Source: VXOI01 sp965261945
GTDB lineage: Bacteria; Chloroflexota; Dehalococcoidia; Lucifugimonadales; UBA3495
Reading direction: 5' to 3'
DNA length: 64,000 nt
Assembly: GCA_965261945.1 (NCBI GenBank)
Contig: CBDHEF010000002.1
Span: forward strand, 2,666,001 to 2,730,000
Both the position numbers and the translations under genes were made by a program. The notes under the pieces were generated by a model, which saw nothing but the letters and a program-made list of their open reading frames with translations, did no database searches and was not told the origin of the DNA. Positions 52,266 to 61,252 of this stretch are shown piece by piece; the first letter of the stretch is position 1, and every line of letters begins with the position of its first letter.

Positions 52266-52691
52266 GAATAGTCCTGCTTGAAAGGATGAGCCGGGAGAAA
52301 CAGGACAGGGCAAGGGACGTAAATCCGGGAATGGCGCACGAAATAGCGGTCCGTCCGTACTCGGCCCTCTGCTTTGGATGATAGCCCCAACCCTGGCGCA
52401 AGGCAAGCGCGGCCCGGTGCAGGGCCGGGGCTTTTCAACATTCTCCCTCAAGGGAATATGGAGGGAGTGAAACACTGGGGGGACACCACGTTGGATGTAC
52501 CAACGGGGACGGCCCGCTCCAACCCTCCCCCGGAGGGAGTGGAAACAACTAAAAGACACTACCGCGCTTTAGGTGGACTGGCAATATCCGCCGGGTTATG
52601 GTAGCTTTAGCAGGTTAGGCTCGATTCATTAGTCCACAAGAGTGCGGACAGAACCGCGCCATAAAGCTGAGGAAGGAGCGCATCGAGGATT
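52266..52691. other. Intergenic region between divergent glcD and the Fe-S gene
   Basis: No gene is seen. It must carry the two divergent promoters. Partial copies of GGGAGGG-type repeats occur near 52440-52530. Confidence 0.5.
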
Positions 52692-53066
52692 ATGGAAGTA
52701 ACGACGCTCGCCATTGAAAAACTCAGGGAAGTCATGGGAGAACAGGGTGAGCAGGAAGGGTCCCTGCGGGTGGTCGCCATCCCTGCGGAGACCGGCGGCC
52801 TACAGTATATGCTGAGACTGGAGAACGAGAGTCAGGCCGACGACACTGTGCTGAGACTGGAAGGCGTCAAGTTCCTGATGGACTCGGACAGCGCCCCCTT
52901 CCTGGAAGAGGCCACCATTGACTACGTCGAGAACTTCGGCGGACAGGTCGGCTTCGTCATCAACAACCCGATGTTCGCCAGCGGTGGCGGATGCGGCGCG
53001 GGCTGCGGCTGCGGAGCAGGCGGCGGCGGATGCGGATGCGGCGGTGGGGGCTGCGGCGGCCACTAG
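52692..53066 (+). CDS. A-type Fe-S cluster carrier (HesB/IscA/ErpA family) with Cys/Gly-rich tail
   Basis: The 124-residue protein follows the A-type carrier pattern (EVTTLAIEKLREVMGEQGEQ; ...LRLEGVKFLMDSDSAPFLEE; ATIDYVENFGGQVGFVINNP). The usual single CxC near the end lies in an expanded tail of eight cysteines among glycines (CGAGCGCGAGG...). Its Fe-S delivery function is likely; the tail would add metal ligands. Two strong terminators follow. Confidence 0.8.
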   Translation: MEVTTLAIEKLREVMGEQGEQEGSLRVVAIPAETGGLQYMLRLENESQADDTVLRLEGVKFLMDSDSAPFLEEATIDYVENFGGQVGFVINNPMFASGGGCGAGCGCGAGGGGCGCGGGGCGGH

Positions 53067-53094
53067 GCCGAACACCGCAAACCTCGCGCAATAC

Positions 53095-53146
53095 AAATAC
53101 CCCTGCGGCGCCCGGAGCGTAACCGGCGCCACGCGCAGGGGTATTT
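53095..53146 (+). terminator. Strong terminator after the Fe-S gene
   Basis: AAATACCCCTGCG and CGCAGGGGTATTT form a 13-base-pair stem with a long loop, 29 bases after the stop. It can also act on the minus strand. Confidence 0.75.
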
Positions 53147-53203
53147 GTTGCCGGTAAAGGGCGACTAGGTTGGTGGAAGCCCACGCGAAAACAGGACAAA
53201 ACG

Positions 53204-53231
53204 AAAGACCGCCGGATTTTCGGCGGTCTTT
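53204..53231 (+). terminator. 11-bp intrinsic terminator
   Basis: AAAGACCGCCG and CGGCGGTCTTT pair around GATTTT, followed by T residues. It separates the Fe-S gene from the convergent tRNA gene on the minus strand. Confidence 0.8.
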
Positions 53232-53266
53232 TCGCGCTTGCCGCTTGCGTCGAATGTTGGTCGTGT

Positions 53267-53343
53267 TGGTCGGGGCGGCCAGATTTGAACTGGCGACCCC
53301 CTACACCCCATGCAGGTGCCCTACCAGGCTGGGCCACGCCCCG
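53267..53343 (-). tRNA. tRNA-Pro (anticodon GGG)
   Basis: On the minus strand the sequence folds as a full tRNA: acceptor CGGGGCG/CGCCCCG, D arm GCCCAGCCTGGTAGGGC, anticodon arm CCTGC-ATGGGGT-GTAGG giving anticodon GGG, T arm GCCAG-TTCAAAT-CTGGC and an encoded CCA end (ACCA). It reads proline codon CCC, and CCT with wobble. Confidence 0.9.
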
Positions 53344-53581
53344 ACTCTGCGGCTATTATAGCACGCCAATGGGCATCCGGGGCAAGGGCCGGAGCAACGG
53401 ACTGTCGGCCCCCCCTGGGTTGCCCCTCTCCCTGGGGCAGGGTTAGGGTGGGGCGCCTCCTCTGACTGAGGAAACGGCTGACTGAGGAAACGGCGTCTCC
53501 GCCCCATTGCCACCCGCCGTCATCCGTGATATTATCTGCGAAGAAGTTAGAAAAAGAAGAAGCAAGAGCAAAGACGCCCAG

Positions 53582-53848
53582 ATGCTAGACGGCGAAACGA
53601 AAACAAACATCATCCGCGAATATCGCATCAACGACCGGGACACCGGCTCCGCCGAGATCCAGGTGGCAGTTCTCACCGAGAACATCAAGCAGCTTACCGG
53701 TCACCTGCGCATTCATCGCAAAGACGTTCATTCCCGGCGCGGCTTGCAGGGCATGGTCTCCAGACGGCGCCGGTTGCTGAACTACCTGAGCAAAGAGGAC
53801 GTCAACCGCTATCAGACACTTATAGCCAGGCTCGGCCTGCGCCGCTAG
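53582..53848 (+). CDS. rpsO: 30S ribosomal protein S15
   Basis: The 88-residue protein MLDGETKTNIIREYRINDRD matches S15 over its length with DTGSAEIQVAVLTENIKQLT and SRRGLQGMVSRRRRLLNYLS. The ATG at 53582 gives the family length. It is followed by a strong terminator and then pnp, the common order. Confidence 0.95.
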   Translation: MLDGETKTNIIREYRINDRDTGSAEIQVAVLTENIKQLTGHLRIHRKDVHSRRGLQGMVSRRRRLLNYLSKEDVNRYQTLIARLGLRR

Positions 53849-53860
53849 TGTCGCCTCTGA

Positions 53861-53890
53861 CAACCCCGATACAATCGGGGTTGTTTTTGT
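53861..53890 (+). terminator. Intrinsic terminator between rpsO and pnp
   Basis: CAACCCCGAT and ATCGGGGTTG form a 10-bp stem with loop ACA, followed by TTTTTGT. It would end the rpsO transcript and reduce read-through to pnp. Confidence 0.9.
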
Positions 53891-53957
53891 CTAGCCACGT
53901 CCCACCCCTGCTGTCTTCCCGACTAACTCACTTTTGAGTGAGGTCGCGCTTTTTATT

Positions 53958-56279
53958 ATGGCAACTCAACTTGTATCACCCACTGTCGTCCACCGTGAAA
54001 TCGGCGGCGAAACCTTAGTTCTCGAAACCGGCCGGCTGGCTTTCCAGGCCCATGGCGCAGTTACCGTCCGCTACGGCGAGTCCATCGTGCTGGCCACCGC
54101 GGTCATGTCGGACCGCCCCCGCGCCGAAGACATAGACTTTCTGCCCCTGACCGTGGACTATGAAGAAAGGCTCTACGCCGCCGGTCGCATCCCCGGCAGC
54201 TTCTTCCGCCGCGAAGGCCGCCCCGGACAGGAGGGCGTCCTCGCCTCCCGGCTCACCGACCGCTCCATCCGCCCGCTGTTCCCAAAGAGCCTGCACAACG
54301 ACATCCAGGTCACCTTGACAGTGCTGTCCGCCGACCAGGAGAACCCCCCGGAAATCCTGGCGATGATCGGCGCATCGGCGGCCTTGGCCATCTCCCAGAT
54401 ACCCTTCGACGGCCCCGTCAGCGCCTGCCGCATTGCCTACCGCAACGGGCAGTACGTCATCAACCCCACCTACCAGGAGAGCGATGACAGCACCCTGAGC
54501 ATGGTCATCGGCGGCACCCGCGACGCCATCATCATGGTCGAGGCCGGCGCCAACGAAGTGTCCGAGGAGGTCATCCTCGAGGCCATCCGCCTCGCCCAGG
54601 AAGCCAACGGCGAGATCATCGGCCTCATCGAAGAGCTCGTGGCCCAGGTCGGCCAGCCCAAACTGGAGGTCAAGACCGACAAGGAGGCTGCCGAAAAACT
54701 CAACAGCAGCATCATCGAGGTCGTGGGATCCCGGCTGGCGGACGCGCTGGGTGAGAACCCGGACAAGGTGGCGCTGGAGGCCCAGGAAAACGCCCTGCGC
54801 GACGAAGTATCGAAGAAGCTGTCGGAAGAATTCGGCGATAAGGCGCTCTCCGAGGGCTTCAAGAGCGTGATGCGCGACGAGGTGCGGCGCCGCATCCTTG
54901 AGCAGCACATCCGCCCCGACGGACGGGCGCTGGAAGAGATTCGCGCCATCTCCTGCGAGGTTGGCATTCTGCCCCGCACCCACGGCTCCGGCCTGTTCAC
55001 CCGCGGCATGACCCAGGTGCTCTCCACCGTCACCGTTGGGTCGCTATCCATGAAGCAGACCCTCGACAGCGTGGGGCCGGACAATACCAAGCGGTTCATG
55101 CACCACTACAACTTCCCGTCCTTCTCCACCGGCGAGGCCCGCCGTGTCGGCTCCCCGGGCCGCCGCGAGATCGGCCACGGGGCGCTGGCCGAGCGCGCCA
55201 TCCTGCCCGCCCTGCCCTCCGAAGACGAATTCCCCTACGCTATCCGCGTGGTGTCCGAGGTGCTTTCCTCCAACGGCAGCACGTCCATGGGCAGCGTCTG
55301 CGGCGCCTCCCTGGGGCTGATGGACGCCGGAATCCCCCTCAAGGCCCCGGTGGCCGGCATCGCCATGGGTCTGGTGACCGGCGACGACGGTCAGTACGCC
55401 ATTCTCAGTGACATCCAGGGCATCGAAGACTTCCTGGGCGACATGGACTTCAAGGTGGCCGGCACCGCCGCCGGAGTCAACGCCCTGCAGATGGACATCA
55501 AGTGGACCGGCCTGACCCAGGAGATACTGGCCGAGGCCCTCGAACAGGCCCGCATCGGGCGGCTGTACATAATGGACAAGATGGCCGAGGTCATCACCTC
55601 CTCCAAGACCCAGATGAGCCCCCACGCCCCCAAGATGATCCGTCTGAAGATTAATTCCGACAAGATCGGCGCCCTCATCGGCCCCGGCGGTCGCGTCATA
55701 CGCGGCATCCAGGAAGAGACCGGCACCTCCATCGACGTTCAGGACGACGGCACGGTCACCATAGGCGGCATCGACCAGACTATGCTGGAGATGGCCCATG
55801 CCAAGGTCGACAGCCTGACCCGCGAGCTGGCCATCGGCGACATATTCACCGGCAAGGTGGTGCGCCTGACCAACTTCGGCGCCTTCATCGAGCTGGTCCC
55901 GGGCCGCGACGGCCTGATCCGCAACGGCGACCTCGGCGACCTCGAAGAGGACCTGACTGAGGGCCAGGAAATCACGGTGATGATCCACGAGATCGACCAG
56001 CAAGGCCGGGTCAACCTGTCGCGCCGCGCTCTGTTCGGCGACGACAGCCCGCCCGCGCCGCGTCCCGAGGGGGGCGCCCGCCCCGGCGGCTTTGGCGGCG
56101 GACGCGGCCCCGGCGGCGGACGCGGCGGCCCAGGTGGGCGCGGCGGCCCCGGCGGCAACCGCAACGGCGGCGGTCGTCCTCCCATGGGCGGCGGACGCGG
56201 CCCCGGGCCCGGCGCAGGCCCTGGCGCTGGCACGGATCGCCGCTTCGACGGCGGTGGCCGCAGCGGCCCGCGCAGCTAG
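53958..56279 (+). CDS. pnp: Polyribonucleotide nucleotidyltransferase (PNPase)
   Basis: The ATG at 53958 gives MATQLVSPTVVHREIGGETL. The protein has two RNase PH domains, with FNFPSFSTGEARRVGSPGRR-like (YNFPSFSTGEARRVGSPGRR) active-site residues, a KH domain (IRLKINSDKIGALIGPGGRV; RGIQEETGTSIDVQDDG) and an S1 domain (IGDIFTGKVVRLTNFGAFIE). A Gly/Arg-rich tail of about 75 residues (GGFGGGRGPGGGRGGPGGRG...) follows; it may bind RNA. The protein degrades RNA 3' to 5' phosphorolytically. Confidence 0.95.
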   Translation: MATQLVSPTVVHREIGGETLVLETGRLAFQAHGAVTVRYGESIVLATAVMSDRPRAEDIDFLPLTVDYEERLYAAGRIPGSFFRREGRPGQEGVLASRLTDRSIRPLFPKSLHNDIQVTLTVLSADQENPPEILAMIGASAALAISQIPFDGPVSACRIAYRNGQYVINPTYQESDDSTLSMVIGGTRDAIIMVEAGANEVSEEVILEAIRLAQEANGEIIGLIEELVAQVGQPKLEVKTDKEAAEKLNSSIIEVVGSRLADALGENPDKVALEAQENALRDEVSKKLSEEFGDKALSEGFKSVMRDEVRRRILEQHIRPDGRALEEIRAISCEVGILPRTHGSGLFTRGMTQVLSTVTVGSLSMKQTLDSVGPDNTKRFMHHYNFPSFSTGEARRVGSPGRREIGHGALAERAILPALPSEDEFPYAIRVVSEVLSSNGSTSMGSVCGASLGLMDAGIPLKAPVAGIAMGLVTGDDGQYAILSDIQGIEDFLGDMDFKVAGTAAGVNALQMDIKWTGLTQEILAEALEQARIGRLYIMDKMAEVITSSKTQMSPHAPKMIRLKINSDKIGALIGPGGRVIRGIQEETGTSIDVQDDGTVTIGGIDQTMLEMAHAKVDSLTRELAIGDIFTGKVVRLTNFGAFIELVPGRDGLIRNGDLGDLEEDLTEGQEITVMIHEIDQQGRVNLSRRALFGDDSPPAPRPEGGARPGGFGGGRGPGGGRGGPGGRGGPGGNRNGGGRPPMGGGRGPGPGAGPGAGTDRRFDGGGRSGPRS

Positions 56280-56304
56280 AACAAATTTCGGTATACGATG
56301 GCAA

Positions 56305-56336
56305 AGAGCGCAGAGAGCTTGTTTTCTCTGCGCTCT
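56305..56336 (+). terminator. 12-bp hairpin after pnp
   Basis: AGAGCGCAGAGA pairs with TCTCTGCGCTCT around eight bases, followed by CCGCTTTTA. It lies 26 bases after the pnp stop. Confidence 0.7.
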
Positions 56337-56392
56337 CCGCTTTTAATCGCTTCACGACCGGTGCGGTGATATGCGTCCATCCCGTCATCCCC

Positions 56393-56440
56393 GCAACACA
56401 CCCGTCATTCCCGGTAAGGCGGGAATGACGGGTGTGTTGC
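56393..56440. repeat. 21-bp perfect inverted repeat (REP-like)
   Basis: GCAACACACCCGTCATTCCCG is followed by six bases and its exact complement. The arm core CGTCATTCCCG also forms the hairpin inside the MITE at 4150-4263, showing a dispersed family. Confidence 0.85.
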
Positions 56441-56494
56441 GCCAAGGCATAACTGTTGATTCAATATCAGGAATCCAGTTGAAGGAGAATTGAG

Positions 56495-57289
56495 ATGGCA
56501 GCGATTCGGGTTGTGATACATGGCGCAACCGGCAAGATGGGCGTCGAGACCGTCGCCGCCGTCTGCCGCGAGAATGACCTGGAGCTGGTGGGCGCCGTTT
56601 GCCGCACCGACCGGGGCGGTGTGCTCAACACACCCGCCGGCGATGTGCCGCTGTACACCGGGCTGGACGGCCTGGCCCGCCTGCTGGACGAAACGCGCCC
56701 CGACGCGATGGTGGACTTCACCAATGCCACCGTGTGCATGGAGGCCGCCGACACCGCCGCCGCCGGCAAGGTCAACCTGGTGCTGGGCTCCAGCGGCCTG
56801 AACGCCGACCACCACGCGCAGCTTGACGCGCTTGCCAACGACAACGGTGTCGGCATCATCGTCGCCCCCAACTTCGCCCTGGGAGCCATTGTGCTCAAGA
56901 AGCTGGCCGAGCAGGCCGCCCCTTTCTTCGACTACGTGGACATCGTAGAGTCCCACCACGAGATGAAGATTGACGCGCCCTCCGGCTTTTCTCTGGCCCT
57001 CGCCAACAGCCTGGCCGAACAGAAGCGGTTCACCCGCAACGAGACCGGGAAGGAGAACCTGCCCGAGACCCGCGGCGGAAACGTCAACGGCGTCACCGTC
57101 CACAGCGTCCGCCTGCCCGGCAAGAGCGCCCACCACGAGGTGATCTTCGGCGCCGCCGGCCAGACCGTCACCCTGCGCCACGACACCCTCGGCCGCGACT
57201 GCTATATGCCCGGCGTCGTCCGCTGCATCCGCGAAGCCGCCGCCCGCCCCGGCCTGGTCGTCGGCTTGGAGAACGTGCTGGGGCTGTAG
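56495..57289 (+). CDS. dapB: 4-hydroxy-tetrahydrodipicolinate reductase
   Basis: GGAG precedes the ATG by seven bases. MAAIRVVIHGATGKMGVETV holds the NAD(P)-binding GATGKMG motif; VESHHEMKIDAPSGFSLALA contains the ESHH...K-DAPSG active site. The 264-residue length is usual. It reduces the DapA product in lysine and diaminopimelate synthesis. Confidence 0.95.
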   Translation: MAAIRVVIHGATGKMGVETVAAVCRENDLELVGAVCRTDRGGVLNTPAGDVPLYTGLDGLARLLDETRPDAMVDFTNATVCMEAADTAAAGKVNLVLGSSGLNADHHAQLDALANDNGVGIIVAPNFALGAIVLKKLAEQAAPFFDYVDIVESHHEMKIDAPSGFSLALANSLAEQKRFTRNETGKENLPETRGGNVNGVTVHSVRLPGKSAHHEVIFGAAGQTVTLRHDTLGRDCYMPGVVRCIREAAARPGLVVGLENVLGL

Positions 57290-57300
57290 GTCTATCGGGT

Positions 57301-57393
57301 ATGGCGTGGGAGGTTGTCTTTCACCCGGCCTTCGCGGTGGAACACGAATTGCTGCCTTCTTTGAGGCGGAGATATGGTATCCCTCAGCCGTAA
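57301..57393 (+). pseudogene. Short RelE/HigB-like fragment
   Basis: MAWEVVFHPAFAVEHELLPS is like the first strand-helix of RelE/ParE or Gp49-type toxins (WEVVFHPEF...LP) but ends after 30 residues with TAA. It is a remnant with no partner. Confidence 0.4.
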
Positions 57394-57727
57394 AGATAGA
57401 GGGGCCTACCAATTGCTGGGGCGGTTCTTCTGTCCCGAACACGCCCCGGGCTCCGATGCCCTGGTTAGAAAATACAGTGTCGAAAGAGAAATTGAGAGGT
57501 CGCTCAAACTGGAGAACATAGAGGTAAACCATGAGAAACTGAGCGACTATCTGTGGATCGGAAACGGGGAACAGACCTGGGACGGAACGGAGTTTGCCTA
57601 CGAATTGTCGGTTTCCTTCACCGAAGACGGCAAGATACCTGCCGGTGTTCTGCTCAACCCCGCATCGCAATTGCTCACACCCGTCCTGACCGCCGCCCAC
57701 GCATCCAACGCGGCCCGTCTGGTATAG
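57374..57727 (+). CDS. Hypothetical protein, 117 aa
   Basis: The frame from an ATG at 57374 (MVSLSRKDRGAYQLLGRFFC) overlaps the previous fragment by 20 bases. It is soluble and contains SDYLWIGNGEQTWDGTEFAY, with a hydrophobic end (VLLNPASQLLTPVLTAAHAS). Possibly a partner of the RelE-like fragment or an independent gene. No family is recognised. Confidence 0.45.
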   Translation: MVSLSRKDRGAYQLLGRFFCPEHAPGSDALVRKYSVEREIERSLKLENIEVNHEKLSDYLWIGNGEQTWDGTEFAYELSVSFTEDGKIPAGVLLNPASQLLTPVLTAAHASNAARLV

Positions 57728-57778
57728 TATTTTGGCGATTTTCATTGGCGATTTTCAACTGAAGGAGAAGGTGTACCC

Positions 57779-58843
57779 GTGGAAGACTTGACCATTGCCG
57801 TAGTTGGCGCTACCGGAGCCGTGGGCGCAGAGTTCCTGCGCATCGTCGAGCAGCGCTACACCCCTGGCAGCCGGGAGGCGCCGGTCAAGGGCAGGATGCC
57901 CCGCCTCCGGCTGATGGCGTCCAGCCGCTCCGCCGGTAAACGCATCAAGGTCGGCAGCGAGGAGCTGGTGGTCGAGGAAGCTACGGAAGACTCCTTTGAG
58001 GGCGTGGACGTGGCCTTCATCTCGGCCAGCTCCGAGGTGAGCCGCCGCCTGGCCCCTCACGCCGTGGCCGCCGGCGCGGTGGTCATAGACGACGGGTCGG
58101 CCTTTCGCATGGAACCCAACGTGCCGCTGGTGGTGCCCGAGGTCAACGGCGCCGATGTGGAATGGCACCAGGGCATCATCTCCATCCCCAACTGCTCCAC
58201 CACGCCGCTGGTGATGGCCGCCCATCCCCTGCGCGAGCTTGCGCCCATCCGCCGCATCATCGCCGACACCTACCAGTCGGTTTCCGGCGCGGGGGCCTCG
58301 CTGGTGGCCGGGCTGCGCGAGCAGTCGGAGCGGCTGATGGACGCCGACCACGCCACTACCGCCAGCGAGACGGGGCAGATAGCCTACAACCTGATTCCCC
58401 GGATTGACCGCTTCATGGACTCCGGCTACACCTACGAAGAGCAGAAGATGCGGCAGGAGTCGCAGAAGATTTTGCATGACCCTGAGTTGAAAATCTCCGC
58501 CACCTGCGTCCGCGTCCCGGTCTACGTGTCCCACAGCGCGGCGGTGCACCTCGATTTCGACCGCCCGGTGTCCGTGGCAGAGGCCCGCGAGGCGCTGGCC
58601 TCGATGCCCGGCCTGACGGTGCTGGACGACCCTGCCAGCAACGCCTACCCCATGCCCTGGGACGTTTCCGGTCAGGACGACGTGTTCGTAGGCCGCATCC
58701 GGCAGGACATCTCCAACCCCAACGGCCTGGTCCTGTGGATCGTCTCCGACAACCTCCGCAAGGGCGCGGCCCTCAACAGTCTCCAGATAGCCGAGGAGTT
58801 GCTGTCACGGGGCCGCCTGAAGCCGCGCGCCGGGGTAAGGTAG
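57779..58843 (+). CDS. asd: Aspartate-semialdehyde dehydrogenase
   Basis: A GTG start at 57779 with AGGAGAAGG upstream gives a 354-residue protein. MEDLTIAVVGATGAVGAEFL has the GATGAVG NAD(P) motif and SIPNCSTTPLVMA contains the catalytic cysteine (about residue 137). ...TCVRVPVYVSHSAAVHLDFD is a further family mark. It makes aspartate semialdehyde for DapA and for threonine and methionine synthesis. Confidence 0.95.
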   Translation: MEDLTIAVVGATGAVGAEFLRIVEQRYTPGSREAPVKGRMPRLRLMASSRSAGKRIKVGSEELVVEEATEDSFEGVDVAFISASSEVSRRLAPHAVAAGAVVIDDGSAFRMEPNVPLVVPEVNGADVEWHQGIISIPNCSTTPLVMAAHPLRELAPIRRIIADTYQSVSGAGASLVAGLREQSERLMDADHATTASETGQIAYNLIPRIDRFMDSGYTYEEQKMRQESQKILHDPELKISATCVRVPVYVSHSAAVHLDFDRPVSVAEAREALASMPGLTVLDDPASNAYPMPWDVSGQDDVFVGRIRQDISNPNGLVLWIVSDNLRKGAALNSLQIAEELLSRGRLKPRAGVR

Positions 58844-58952
58844 TTCGCTTGCCAGAATAGACCCTTACAGGTCTATTATTGACCGGACAAGCTGGTTGCG
58901 TTAATGTGTGTCACAGTCAAGGTCCAAATTTGCCGAGGAAAGCCATCCGTAG

Positions 58953-61142
58953 ATGTATAGATTCGATGAATTTCTGAAGTTGTTACCAGATTGCGATAGA
59001 TTCCCAACAGTTGAGACGAAGCCGCTATCTATCGGTCACCAAACTCAGCAACCCGACAATTTCATACCTCCAAATTTGTCAGTAAACAACGAACTCACCA
59101 GCCAAGATCCGAAAACCGCTCCTGTAGTAATAATTTCAGCCCCCGGAGCTGTTGGAAAGACTACCCTAGGAAAGGGGATTGCTTTTCACAAAAACGCCAT
59201 TTTCTGGGATTTATCCGTTGCTGGTGAAGTTGGCAATGCATCGCTTGATGGAGAGTTGCAGAACACTATAGGCGTTCAGCGCATAGGCGAATTCAACGAA
59301 TACCTCATGGAAGGTTTTCAATTTATCGTGATAGATGCGCTAGACGAAGGACGCGCCAAAGTTACCGAAAATTCATTTCTCCAGCTATTGAAAAATATCG
59401 GTAAACTGGCTCAAAATTCGTCGTCGCTACGCTTTGTCCTCTTGGGGCGAACCCGTATTGCAGAGGAAGCCTGTCTCGAGCTTAATAGCGAAGGAATCGA
59501 AGCATCGATTCTTACAATTGAGCCATTCAATCGAAACCAAGCAAACCGCTTCATAAGCAACAAAATCGGAGCAGATAAAGACACGCCAATTCGCGCAGAA
59601 TGCCGTGATTTGATTTTCAAGCGGCTTGAAAAATCTATTCGCGGCGGGACAACTAGGGATTCATCTGAAGATTTCCTGCACTACCCACCAGTGCTTGACG
59701 TTATCTCGACGCTTTTGAGAGATGAGTCTAATCCTATTGCTCTCAGAAATGAACTGGTCGAAAGTCAAGCCACAATAGTAGACAAACCACTTGCCTTACT
59801 CCAAGATGTGATCGTACGCATATTGGAGCGAGAACAGAAAGAGAAGGTGATTCCGGCTATAAGAAGTCGACTTGGGGAAAAAGTTGGTCAAGAAGGTTGG
59901 GAAGATTGGGATACATTGTACAAAATTGACGAGCAGAGCAAGAGGCTGTTAGCGAGCGTCTTGAAGATACAAGTTCTGGCAACTCCAAACACTCTCCCGG
60001 ACGAACTCAAGTCAGAATATGAAGAGGCAATAGAAGCATTTCTGCCTGTACACCCGTTCTTGAAAGACGATAGCTTCGCGAATATGGTGTTTCAGTCGTG
60101 CCTGTACGCCAATGCTTTACTGGGTGAATATGGCGACGACCTGAAGACACACGTGACCGAAGAACTGTTGAAACGTGAACAGCTTCCAACTAGGTTGCTG
60201 GCCGACTTTTACCTGTCAGCCACTCCCACAGGACAAGAGGGCTTCCTGAAAATAAGCCCTGCCCACCTTGGAATCCTGTATGATTCTCTACTTAGCTCAG
60301 AATCTGTTCAAAGCTATGTCCGCTTGAACATCGATGGTCCTGAGCCAGGAGATTCAGATTTGCAGGACACTGAGACAATCGAAGGAGAATTTGAATTTCT
60401 CCAAGGCAACTCCGACCGTGATAGCCAGATACCATCAATTTCCTTCTCAGTAGAAATCACCTCTAATTCGGTGATTTCATTCACACGAGGCTTGCGAGAC
60501 GCTTTCATAACAGTACCTTGCACTGTGGAACTTGGGAACGATACACCAGAATTTCAAATAGGTCCAGCAGTGGACATCAACGCCAATACCATCACTATTA
60601 ATACAGAATCGTTGATAGTGGGAGGGAAAATGCATCTGCGACCCCAAGAGGAGGACGCAAATGCCGTTACACTCGAAGCCCTATCGTGCAACTCTGAGGT
60701 AACCAGCATTCCGACTGTGTATGGCACAAGCAAACTATCAGTTGCTTGGCCTAATGCTCAACAATTCCCTTGGACTCAATTCAGGTCTGAACGCCTACAA
60801 GAAAGATTTAGTGACGATCAAACGCTAAACGAAGTCTACAGACGGTTCAAACGGATTGCTACGGCATTTCGTTCACACAGCAGGGGATCCCTTGCGAGAA
60901 CCAAACAGAAGATTGGACATCGCCGAGTGTTGCAAGGTGAACTGGGCGAGGCATTGCTAGACCAACTGGAAAATGACCAGATACTCATGTCGGGGGATGG
61001 TGGCAGCCGGTACTTCTGGAACGCTGAAAAAGCCGATTCCCTTTTAGGTGTGACGTGGCAAGACCTTCGGCAGTGGGCAATGCCAGAGACCCTGCGGGAG
61101 TATCTGTCTAGGTTTATCCAAGAACATCCCAGGCTCTTCTAA
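58953..61142 (+). CDS. STAND/NACHT-like P-loop NTPase, 729 aa
   Basis: Residues 62-74 hold a Walker A motif (SAPGAVGKTTLGK) and residues 124-134 a Walker B with NACHT-like extra acids (FIVIDALDEGR), then LRFVLLGRTRIAEEACLELN as sensor strand. Helical regulatory segments follow to about residue 430, then a beta-rich domain (about residues 440-620) and a C-terminal region with a wing-like helix set. GC content is visibly lower than in the flanking dap genes, and it splits asd from dapA. STAND NTPases commonly work as switches in defence, signalling or regulation; no effector domain is recognised here. Confidence 0.75.
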   Translation: MYRFDEFLKLLPDCDRFPTVETKPLSIGHQTQQPDNFIPPNLSVNNELTSQDPKTAPVVIISAPGAVGKTTLGKGIAFHKNAIFWDLSVAGEVGNASLDGELQNTIGVQRIGEFNEYLMEGFQFIVIDALDEGRAKVTENSFLQLLKNIGKLAQNSSSLRFVLLGRTRIAEEACLELNSEGIEASILTIEPFNRNQANRFISNKIGADKDTPIRAECRDLIFKRLEKSIRGGTTRDSSEDFLHYPPVLDVISTLLRDESNPIALRNELVESQATIVDKPLALLQDVIVRILEREQKEKVIPAIRSRLGEKVGQEGWEDWDTLYKIDEQSKRLLASVLKIQVLATPNTLPDELKSEYEEAIEAFLPVHPFLKDDSFANMVFQSCLYANALLGEYGDDLKTHVTEELLKREQLPTRLLADFYLSATPTGQEGFLKISPAHLGILYDSLLSSESVQSYVRLNIDGPEPGDSDLQDTETIEGEFEFLQGNSDRDSQIPSISFSVEITSNSVISFTRGLRDAFITVPCTVELGNDTPEFQIGPAVDINANTITINTESLIVGGKMHLRPQEEDANAVTLEALSCNSEVTSIPTVYGTSKLSVAWPNAQQFPWTQFRSERLQERFSDDQTLNEVYRRFKRIATAFRSHSRGSLARTKQKIGHRRVLQGELGEALLDQLENDQILMSGDGGSRYFWNAEKADSLLGVTWQDLRQWAMPETLREYLSRFIQEHPRLF

Positions 61143-61252
61143 TCATAGTGAAGCCGTTGGACATAACGCTCTACGGGCTATAATGGCCGCAAACTAGAGT
61201 GCACCAAATAATATAGAATACGGGCCACAATCCGAATGGAAGGAGGGCAACC

